A DNA stretch of 64,000 nucleotides, taken from positions 38,550,630-38,614,629 of the forward strand of contig OV121087.1 of the NCBI GenBank assembly GCA_921293015.1. Reading direction: 5' to 3'. The notes below the pieces were generated by a model. That model was not told where the DNA came from and made no database searches. It saw only the letters and a list, made by a program, of their open reading frames with translations. Positions 46,601 to 58,600 of the stretch are shown here, piece by piece (position 1 is the first letter of the stretch; each line of letters opens with the position of its first letter). The position numbers were made by a program, and so were the translations under genes. Source of the stretch: Phorcus lineatus (taxonomy: Eukaryota > Mollusca > Gastropoda > Trochida > Trochidae).

Positions 46601-49600
46601 ATAAAGCAACATCTCTTTATCTTTTAATGTCTGTTGTTACGCAAGCCCCGACGTTCTAGGTGATAAGCAAACGCTCTTCCAATTCAGACTGGACTAAAGT
46701 CCACTTCATGTTGACTGGTCCTTCGGTTGGTTAATTATTATAGATAACATGGACAAAGATTAACCTTTTTCAATGTAAATGAAGTAAAGCAATGGACGTC
46801 CAAAAGAGACTCAAATACACTATATTTGCACTTTGATATACTTTATTTCATCAAAATTTCAGTTTAGTGGATGTAGTTTTGAGTGAAGTAATTGCTTTCC
46901 AGAAGGGTAAATACATAAAATGACATAAAGCGTACAAAATAACCTACGAAGGTATATATGTATGTTGTACCTGGAACAATGTCTTAGAGTATTTAACAAC
47001 TTATGCAATGTTACATACCGCTTTTTGCAGTTCATATCAGATATATAGGTTCTTTAGACACATGAATAATATTTTATTTTTGGTTACAGTTGAAAGTGTT
47101 CCGTCCTTTCTTCGTGAGTGTCGACGTCCCGATGTCTGTTATCCGTGATGAACAAGTCGTCGTTCAAGCCAGTGTTTTCAACTACTTACAAGCTGACATG
47201 GACGTAAGTCAACTGCCTGAAGATGGTATAGATAAAGATAATCAACTACCTTCCATTTGATAAATTTTTATTGAGTAAGCATATACTGTAAAACATTTAA
47301 GACTTTAATGAAAATATAATAAAATGAAATGATGTTTAGTGTCCATATTATTGCTCGCCCACCTCAGTCAAGCGTGATTGCGACATGGCTGTCATTGTGA
47401 CAGCGGTGCTAACACTGTTACGTTACAACAACAAAATAATGTGACGTCATACGTGCAGGGTATTACACTTGTTATACTTTAATAGTTCTGCATAGATATT
47501 ACACTGTTGTATCTAACACAGGCTATTGACAACGTGATGTTATTACAGGTACAAAGGTACAAGGGCAACTTTAACTAAGACAGGTTCAGAAATATTTCAC
47601 AAATGGTTGCGTTTATGGATATAGGATTCATGTCTGACATGTGTCACACTTCTTTATCCAGTTGTATTGTTAAATACATTATGAATTCCTTAAATACATG
47701 GCAAATACCTCCATAAGATTTGCATAACTTCTACTTATCTTTAACTTTAATCATGTGACAGAATTCAGTCAAGCCTGTTTAACATTCCCTGTTTACCGAC
47801 ACATTTGGCTGAAAAGATTCCTGAAAAGAATAACTCAATCTAAAACAACATGGTTGCCCAATCGTGAATGATATCAGAAGAAGGGAAACTTAACTAAAGA
47901 TTATATTTAAAATTTTGGAAATCGTTGCTTCGCTCTCATCTTAAAGTACCTACGTGTACCAGGTTGATCCTGAATGAGTCTTCAATGAGTAAATCGAAAC
48001 ATATTCAACTAAACCGATCTCAGGCGATGTCAGAGGTGATGCATTTTCTTTAGAGATGATAGTTGACATTTTGAAATGAATTGAGATCTCTCTTCTTGAA
48101 ATGAAATAACTATACCACAATTCTGCCCCTCAGGTTGTCGTGACGATGATGAAATCTGATGAGTATACCAACTTAGTATACGATGCATCAACAGCAAGTC
48201 TTAAGGCAGTATCTTCAGACCAGATGGAAACTATCCACGTGCGTATACTCGATACATCATACTATCCTTATTTAAACAATATTAGTGTAAATTTTTGTAC
48301 TTGACTGTCTTTGGCACACCTGTCTATACATATATGCTTTTGTGTTCAAGTCAATTCTACTGGTAATATTGACCAGAGAACCTACTAATATTCATTTAGA
48401 TGTGTTATTTAGTGCGTTTTTCATTTATGATCTTGTAATCGTAAAATCTTAAGCAGTCCGCTGGTACTCTTTTTTCAAAAAGTAAAAAGTGTTAACCAAC
48501 ATTTAGTTTTTTTTAAATCCAAATTATGCATTAAATTATGTTATGATGCTTGTCAATGCTTGTTATGACTGAAGGAAAATATTAGTCAAATAAATGCAGT
48601 AAAAGGAATGATTTGGTGGAGAGAGATTATTTTAAGCTTTGCTTAAATGTCGCAATGTTTTTAAACTATTGTCTTGGCCATGCTATATATCGACACGACA
48701 TATCAAGATTAAGATATTTTACAGAAATGTGAAACGACGTATCTAAACCTTACGTTGAAATCAGGAAATAAACCACTAAATTGCGGGAATGACATCTACT
48801 TACTTCACATACTATGTTGCACATCGCTGAATAACTGATTGACAAACCTTTCGTGCGGTAAAAAGTCACTGACTTATGAATGTAGAAGCTGTAGAACGAA
48901 ATGTAAGAGGTAAAATAATGTCACAAACAGGAAGACGACACAAGAATTCATATGATTAAAATTCTTTTTGTTCAGAAGGAGTTCGTATGAAATTTGCCGT
49001 TTTTATTTTAAAAAGCTTTTACGATTGACCAGGTCCCATCAAACCAAGCGCTGACTATCCACTTCCCAATCGTCCCTAACAACCTGGGTCAGCTGAAGAT
49101 TAAAGTGTCAGCCAGATCATCACAGGCAGCTGACGCTGTAGAGAGATACATCACCGTGGAGGTAAGAATATAGGATTCAAACTTCTATCCAAATTTAAGT
49201 GCATTTACATGGTGAACTTGTCATTCTTGAACGATAACGCTTACGGTATCATTTTGTTATATATATTATACATATGTTCATGGTTCCTAGTACAACTTTT
49301 AAAATTACTTCGACAAAATTTTCAAATAATTTAAAGATATTTCAAACCAGCTGAGAAAATTGACCACCGAATGTACATGTAACTTCATTACTGGATTCTC
49401 TTTACCAGAGTAACAGCACATTATTGTTTCTCACTCATTGGCTACTTATTTGCGCAATACATATAACAATAAGTGGGTGAATCAATAAGTGCGAAACCAA
49501 TAGTCACTTTTCAGTCAATGTTCCTCGTACTGATTTTACCACAACGCATACGACATCCTTTTCGGATAACGGGTACCACGTTTTTTGGTAGTCAAAGATA

Positions 49601-52600
49601 TTTCACGAAAAAACTGTTACCTATGGAAACGGGATTTTTTTCCTAATTAAAACAATTTTCAAACGAATGTAACGGCTGAGCTACGCGAAATCAATTACCT
49701 TTCTGAATGATTAAAAGGTGCTTACTTTGGCCGCCGGAAGTACTTGCATAAGTACAGGAACACGGATAAACAGGTTGACACGTTTGCCCCTCTGAAGATA
49801 ACGCACTGGGCAGAAGCATATTTATAGTCGGAAATTGAAGAAATAAAATTAAACAAGCTGTTTGTGTGAATGTTTATCATTCAAAACTTTGTTCCACAGG
49901 AGATATCTTTTCTAGGAGATATCTTTTTGGCAGTAGATTTTGAACAATGCCCCTCTGACGTTAAGTATATGACATCACAGTTGTTTTATATCATCAAGTA
50001 ATGACATCACAATGCTATGACGTCATAAATACTACGACGTCACAATGCTATGACATCACCGCACTTGGAGTCTTAGAGTAGCAGGGTGTTCAGTAATGTT
50101 CATTTGTCAATCAAATGTAACGAAAAATGATTTTGGATAATAAATAGAATCTCACCCTTGTGTCTTCTGATATCAAATATATCAACACTCGTTGATAAAA
50201 TTGATATCAGAAGACACTTGGGTGAGATTCTCTATTTATGTCAACAGGCTGAAGGAATAAGGAAGGAGACCAACTTCCCGGTCACCATTGACTTGCTCTC
50301 CAGTAACGTCTTCGACAAGATTGTGTCTGTGCCTCTACCTAACTACATCGTCAAGGATTCCCAGAAGGCTAGAGTCAGAGCTTTCGGTAAGATCTTCAAC
50401 ATTATCAGAGACTCAAACTGCATTGATAAGGATTCGAAATAAACGTTTTGATTCCAGTTAACAAGATTGTTACATGCTATCTTTAATTAATCTAATCTCA
50501 AATGTATCATTCAATAAAAGCATAGACTTATTAATCAGAATCCAGAACTACGATAAAAACAGTCTGACTATAAATCATTATTTTCTTTCTTACGGGTTTA
50601 TTGGGCTAAAATCGGTTAAATGCATGGAGTGTAGTTTTGTTTTCCAACGTATTTGTCTTATACGTGGACATAACATTTCAAATGCTTCTCAAGAAAATAA
50701 TCTATCATTTATCTTTCATCGAGAGTCTGAAAAATGATTTCAGTTCAAGAAAGCTCAAGTTGATCTTCAATTGTAACATATCAAAAATACAAAATTAACC
50801 ATTTTGAATATCAATAAAGGTCTCTATCAGGATTCCTCTTTTAACTCTTTAGGGCTTTTAGCGCGTTCGCCTTCGGATCAGGGGTTCGAATCCCGCTAGA
50901 GGCTGTTCTACACTAAATAAGGTTTGGGTGCAATGTTACATTTATTTCAGCGCAGTACCACCTATGGTTCGCTAGTTCCTGCCGATGCTCGCAGATGTCA
51001 CACATTGCATAACCACAAGAGCGTTTCGGGCTTTCTCACTGCAAGGATACAAGCAGCCGTGAAATACTGCACCTCCTTTAACTCCTATTGATGATTTACA
51101 GGCGATGTGTTGAGCCCCAGTCTGGATGGTCTGGACAGTCTTCTGAAACTGCCCACCGGGTGTGGCGAACAGAATATGATGAAACTCGCTCCTGATGTCT
51201 ACATTTCCAACTATCTCGTCAACGCCAAGAAGTTCACAGGGGCGATTGAAGCTAAGGTTATGCCTTTCATGGAAGAAGGTATAAATTCTTGGTCCTTAAG
51301 CATATCTCACAGATTAGTTTATGTTTGAAAAGATAATGTAAAGGTGCTTATTATATGTAGGTGCAATTAATTCTGTTGAAGGTTGCAGGCTTATAATCAA
51401 CGAAGGTATACCCTGTTGGACATTCAGATAAATTCACCTTTCTAAAATAGGTTGTTACATACATATGGAAAAAAATTAAGCACCCCCTGTTTTCATAATA
51501 TAAATGTGCTGCTCTGGGATTGTTACAGTGATTTGACTTGACACACTTGACATGAAAAATGTAGATTTTGTGAATAATTTCTTCTAAGAAAGATTATTCA
51601 TATTGTAATGTTAAGAAATTACGACTTACGTTGTGATGGCTCTGATTTTTTTCGAAAATAACATTTGCCCTTGTGCCGAAACTACGCTATACAGTAATAG
51701 CATGCAATTATTTTAACTGACATATTGTCTTTTCTACTTTTGAAGCAACTTTTTCTTGTAGAAGAAAATGGTTTTGCTTAACGTTTAACAGATGAATATA
51801 TACAGGAAAATATCACCACATTGTTAATGGCTATTAAGTTTTTGTTCTTTCATCAGGCATCGTGGCATTTGTCTATACATCCGTGGTAATGTTTTGCATT
51901 TTGGCCTCTGCTCCTGAATCTGAAAGCTTTAATTGTGTGTACAGGCACCATAGTTAGAATTTAATATCTTATGAACACGGAATGCTAATAGATTCTTTAC
52001 ATGCCAGGATATCAAAGAGAGTTGACCTACCAGCGCCATGATGGTTCTTTCTCAGCCTTCGGACTTCAGGACACCTACGGAAGCACTTGGTGAGTAGGGA
52101 ACGCTTAGGCTTGCTCTCCATTAGAGAGTTTTTTGATGGCTTATGGCATACAACGTCCTGGATATAATGATTTATTGATAAGTGTTTTTATATTTTTTCT
52201 CTTAAAGTTTCGAATTCAATTATTTTGCATCGAAGCAGATCAAATTCGTTCACATGTCACATAAATGCATAAAAGGACTTCTTCCGATGATCTTGAAGTC
52301 AGGTAATATCAAAAATAGGGTTCCTTATCTTATAACTGTTTCATCGTTTCATACTTTGTATTTTCATAAATGTACAATTGTGTTTAAATTAGTTTACTTC
52401 ATTACTTCCAGACATAAGGAATGTTTATTGATTTGCTAAATGTACAATATGTTTAAAGTTCATAACGATTTAACAATGTAATGATAGGTGGGCTTCAGTA
52501 AGGAAAGGAATGTACATCTTGATTGTGTCATTTAAGTTGAGTACCCAATGTTTAGCAAACCTTTGATGATATGACGATTTTCGCGAGGCACTATCATCAT

Positions 52601-55600
52601 AAATTAGGTTAATCCATATGTATGTTACAGGTTGACGGCATTTGTCCTTAAAACCTTTATCGCGGCCCGCAAATACATATTCATTGACGATGCACTCGTT
52701 ACAAAAGCAGGGAATTGGTTGCTAAACAGACAAAACTATGCCGGTGATTTCTCTGAGAGTGGCAGAATAATAATGCACAGCATGATCGTGAGTATATATG
52801 ATGAATTAAACTTTACTATCATTATAACAATATAGATGTTTTAAGACCCCCTCGTAATTCAACGAGGTCTGCGCATCCTGTTCTCAGGTACCCATTTAAA
52901 CAGCTGGATGAACTAGGTGAAATTCGAAGAATTTTCCCCGGGGACACGTTATGAAATATTGTGTTGTGTCTCCATCGGGATTTAGACCCAAGGCTTTGTC
53001 ATGAGAGGCCCACAGGCCAACCACTACACAATTGTACTCCAGTATACGATAGATAAAAACTATTAAAGATCAGATATGATAGATAAATTTATAATAGAAA
53101 ATCATATTATATGGTAGATAAATATGTTATAGACAGAATATAATGGATTTGAGTAACGAGTAACTCACAGACAAGTTGTATTTACGTTACTAATGAGAAG
53201 AAATCCCGAAGTAGGAATACATTAACAAGTTAACCAATACGACCATTGGGTTCATTTTTGACAAATGTTTAATGAATGGGACTGTTTTCGAGATATTAAG
53301 ATTTCGAGAAATAACAGCATGTTTTTCATTAGATGAATTAACATTTTCTTTTGAAAACATTTTTTTTAATTCAATGTTAAAAAATTCTCTAAAAGAATTA
53401 ACTATAGTCTGAAAAGCAAACAGAACTCTTTATAATGTACATACGTAATAACACATCTGGCGCTTTTAGAATTAGATCTGTGCATATAGTGATATATCCT
53501 CTATTTACATATGCACCATGTTTTGTAGGGAGGTTCTGCTAACGGCTACCCTCTCACAGCGTATTGTCTCGATACGCTCCTCGATCTAAAGGGACTGGAA
53601 GGTGTAAGTATCAGATGGTTTTATTGCTATACAACTCTCTAATTGAACACCATTTCATTTAAATCCTTACAAAAACGTGCATGGAATGTTCAACACTAAA
53701 AAATCTTCCAACTTTCCTGAAACGTACTACACTTACATGAACATAGCCTCGAATGTTGTTGAGCTTTCATATTCCGTTTAATTGCAAGGTAAGGAAATAT
53801 TGTGGCCTTATGACTATTATGATTTCGATTGACGTTAAGGATAAATATTCAGATCTCAAAACTTAATTCATCAAATCTGAAGTCAATGGAATAGTTTTCT
53901 GTGCCCAATCCTACTTTCACAATCAACTTCCATGTCAAATACATGTTGCTCTGCACGATTCTAACCTCAATTAGCGATGATACTATTTGCCTTAAATGTT
54001 AGAATACTAAGCTTAATACAGTCTGATTAAAATCGACAGTGTTCCGAGGAATAAAAGTTTCAAAATATTGAGTCTATTGAGATTCGAACTCTATCTGTCT
54101 AGACTATTCACTCCACTAGGTCTGACCGCACCCTACTGTAGCGCACGTTCTTGCGTAAACTAAGCTAACCAATCACAATGCGTGCGGCAAAAGCATTCGG
54201 TATCAGTAGCTAGGGGGATGCAACTTTTAGTGACATGATATTTGTGCTGCAAGATTTACAAATAAATCGTTTAGAAAGCGTTTAACCATAGAAAACGGGG
54301 TTGAGGTTGACTGGTACAATTTACTTATATGAAACATGTAATCATGTTCACAAAGATCTTATCGAACTTGTACGTAATCAATTCTAAGATTGGAAATTAT
54401 AATTATCACGTATGAATTATTATCAGATTAATCAAGCTAATCTGAACGATTCAATCATCCGGGCTCGTGCGTATCTGGAGTTCAACATCATGAAGTATGA
54501 CGACCCCTACACAATCGCCATCACTACTTACGTCCTCACCAAGGCCGAAAGTATTTTTGCTGATGATGACTTCAAGAAAATGGAACATGTGGCTAAACTG
54601 AAAGGTGAAATAAATCATGTCTGCACAGTCATGTTTTATTTGTTAGATCGTACTTTATTAAAAGGCATGTATATGTACACGTAAGTATTGAATTATGAAT
54701 TAATGGTTGACAGGTTGTTTACATATGATAAATCGTTTACACCTGAAAATTATGAGAACATTGTTAAAAATAGAGAAACCAGTTTCTGACACATAAAATA
54801 TATGTTCATGATTAAATGTCACAATCACTTTTGTCTTTCAGTTTCCATTTGCTTTCTATTAGTAAGATAAAAATATTAAGTTATCGTCTTTTTTTAAACT
54901 GCATTGAAAGATAGGGTGTGACTCGCCTTGTAAATGAATGAAGTTTTGCTTATGTTTGTTTCTATAAAAGAGAGATAAGAACATTTGCTGTTAACAGGTG
55001 AACTTAAGATTGCTCGTTTGTAAAGCTAAGAAGAGTTTAAATTAAACCATCCTCTTTCATGAGGGTACCAATATCCAAAGATCTCTCACAACCGCCTGAT
55101 AGCATCAGCCCACCCCCCCTCCCTGCCATAAACAAATAGCCAATCCAGTACCCGAATGAGAAGACGTTTGCAACAGAACACTTCATTTGGTGACAAATAC
55201 GTATACAGCCAATGAGGAGCCAGCTGTCAGCGATAAGAGAGAAATCCTGTTAAGGTTATCAGGAGAGTGTAGGATATTAAGCACTGATGGAGAAGAAAGA
55301 TTTTAACCTTAATTATTTTTTATAAAGACGATGTGATGTACTGGGAGAATAACAAATACACCAGCTCTGCGTTGTGGCGTCCAGCCCATCAGTACGCAAA
55401 TGCAATAGACATCGAGACGGCCGGATACGCTCTGAAGACGTACGCCCTTAGGAAAGACTTCGTGAAGGGTTTGCCTGTCATGAAGTGGCTCACCTCTATG
55501 AGGAACCCTCATGGTGGATTCGTTTCAACACAGGTGATGAAGTTTGAAATAATGCTGTTTTAGCGTAACTGCAGTTAATTTTGGTTAGGTACAAACGTTT

Positions 55601-58600
55601 TTTACGTAGTCGTCATCAGGTAAGGTTAGTGTTTAGATGGGCGGCATTCAAATGATTGAAACGTATTATCTCCCCTTTGTCTTAAACGGTAGTTTTATCC
55701 CATAATATGGTATCTTTTTCTTAAATGAGCGAAGAACTCAGGCTTAACATGCACCTCATTCCTAAGAAAATACTTAAGAATTATACAAATGGAGTTTATA
55801 GCGTCTATAAAGGAGCGTCTCTGTTCGATATCAAGTTTCTGAGAATACAGGCAAAAACTTTTTAACTCAGCATTACCAGACAATTATTATAATTTTCTAT
55901 TATCAAGCCGTTTAATTTGGTTATCATTTTCATAAGAGGACTCAAGAGCGGGTGACTTCAGTAATAAACTCCCCTGATGACAATTCCCAATGGTGATTTG
56001 TACAAGGTATCGAGTCTTAAAGCCCGGATTGACCGAGGATGATGACATATTTGAAAATGCCTCAAATAACCTACTGAAAATACATATTTCATATAGATTT
56101 TAAAAATATTTGCACAGGACACAGTTGTCGCACTTGACGGCCTTGCTGCATTTGCCGCCATTATCAACAATGGAGCATACAAGGTCAGCGCAGACATCAG
56201 TTCAGGGTCCTTCAACAAACACTTCGACATCGATGATAAGAATGCCATCACTCTCCAAGCTGCCGACGTAAGTTTCTACACGGTCCCAATTGAAATGAAA
56301 AATATATAGATCTATTCCCCAATTCTGGTGAAAGGCGAGGTTTTTCTACGCTAAAAATATACCCAATGCAATATGTGACAACACAAAAATCTCTGTTACC
56401 CTCAACACTCAACAAAATTACAAATCAAAGCTGTTACTTTCATTGTACAGGTCTAGGTTGTTCATCTGATACTGGAGTCCACTTTGTCAGGACGTCTTTG
56501 ATCAAAAACTCAATAAATTTTACTTTATTTTTCCCCACATTATTGTAGGTGAAGCAATTTACTGGAGACTTTCACATCAGTGCATCTGGTCACGGTATCG
56601 GATACACAGAGGTATGCAAATCGCGGTATACGGAACTTAAGATAAAAACAAATTTATTTGCACCACACATCTAACATCCTTGATAATTGACAATAAAAGT
56701 TCCTATGTATCTCCACCATAACACATAGAGCAAAATTATAGGAACGTTTACTCTGGATATTCGAGGATGCCAATGTAATGAAGTGATCAAATTTCAACTA
56801 ATTTATGAAAATGTCAAATTTTGTAAAAGTTCAAACCAAACATTTAGCATTGTAACATGTACAGACATAAATGTTGAGGAAATGCACTAACAATTACGAG
56901 AACCTGTCAAGGATCTTTGAAACGATACAAAATGATACCTCATCGACTAATACTTTATCAAGATTTTGGGACAGGGAATTCAAAATACCTCATTCAAAAG
57001 TTAAAACAAAGATGCCTCATTAAAGAATCACCTGTAAATTCATCACTGCTTTCCAGTTTTCTGTGTTCTTCAACGTGGAGAAACCTGTAGAAGAGCAGTT
57101 CTTTGAGATCAGTCACGACGTGGAACTGGAGGCTCTTAACATGTTCACTCTCAGGACGTGTGTCAAGTAGGTTCCACACATGCACCAGCGTATTACATGT
57201 AATTAAATTCGTGAACGTTTATCGTCTTTTTAAAAAATCCCTACCAGATTAGTGTACATGTACTACCACATCATACTTTTTGATTTTCAAGCAAAAATCA
57301 AGATTACCCGATCTACTACTGATGTTCCATGCAATTCAGAAATCGTCATGGTCGTTGATTCGTTCATGTCATTATGGATGCGAAATTGTCGTACCAGTTG
57401 GATCTGTTACCACATCTTGTCAAAATTTTTACTACATATAATCTAATCACTTCCGCTACACTATCACCACCAGCAAGTGTAACTGACTCATTATTGCTGA
57501 GCCACTGCACTACCATAACCGGCGAGTCGTCACCTTCATATTCAAAATTAGGTAAATTTTAACCCAATATCCTAAAAAAGGCAACTTCATGTTAAGTAAA
57601 ATTTTAAAACTTGTATATAACATGCAGGTATACCAAGGACGCCTCCAATAACATGGCCGTTGTTGAGGTAAAAATCCCATCAGGCTTTGAACCGGATATG
57701 GAGACCCTGGGCAATGTGGGTAATCTGGAATGGGTAGAACAAATTGGAAAGACTGTCGTCTTCTACTTCACCAGGGTAAGTACGTTAATGAACTATCGTC
57801 CATTTAAAATTAAAGTGTTGGAAATTAATGAAATTTGTGTATTACAATCAATCTGAAATTCACAGCAACGAACAACAGATATCATGGGTTGAGAACGCAC
57901 CTAGAAACGACATGACTGAAATTGAATAGAAAAGACAGAATTATTCATAAGGTTACCATTATAAAATTATCGAAATAGTTGAATTAAAATGCATATATAT
58001 GAAACGAAAAAATATGGACAAAGTAATGAAAAACGTACGAATGGTGAAGAAGAGTGATTGTAACATATTTCTGCAAAATGGTTACAATGTGTTGATTGTG
58101 ATTTTCTAGATAAACAATGTGCACAGTAAATCTTCCATTCTCTCCCAACAGAGGTAGCTCCGTAATAAATTCTTATACAACCTCTGTCCTAATACGAAGT
58201 TTCTTTATCTAGAAATGTAGAACGCTGATTGGATGCAATCAAAGTTAGTTGCGCAATCAGCGACGCCGTTTCAAAAGTTATCATTCAAATCGCCTAAGTT
58301 ATTTCCGTAAGCTTTCCATAAGCTAAACTTTATTCAAATATGAACCTTGCACTTTGAGTCTTCTTAACAGAACACATACACTTCATTTAGCGACTACATC
58401 ATTGGATAGTCCTGTGTGACAACAAATATGTTAATCATGCATTTGTTTTTTTGTTTTCATTGCCTGAAATATTGCAAGGTAGTTTAAGTTGCAATATTGC
58501 GCCGGTAGGGGAAACTGCACGAAGCCCGACAAACATTCGTATTAAGACAGAGGTTGTATAGGAATTTATGACGGGGCTACCTTTGTTGGAAAAGAATGTT

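Larger units (their letters stand above)
30192..57056 (+). other. Right-gene introns without recognisable content
   Basis: I see nothing definable in introns 30192-31369, 31779-32132, 32293-32744, 32816-33574, 33704-34472, 35096-35754, 36631-37286, 37987-38525, 38589-39111, 39304-39731, 39882-41103, 42414-43302, 46507-47089, 47204-48133, 48239-49032, 51279-52007, 52090-52630, 54605-55327, 55534-56117 and 56612-57056, nor in most of 58717-59649. Confidence 0.5.

Noticed and set aside
50868-50905. tRNA gene
   Set aside because: Only the B-box half is convincing; no acceptor-stem pairing could be made, and SINE body sequence follows.
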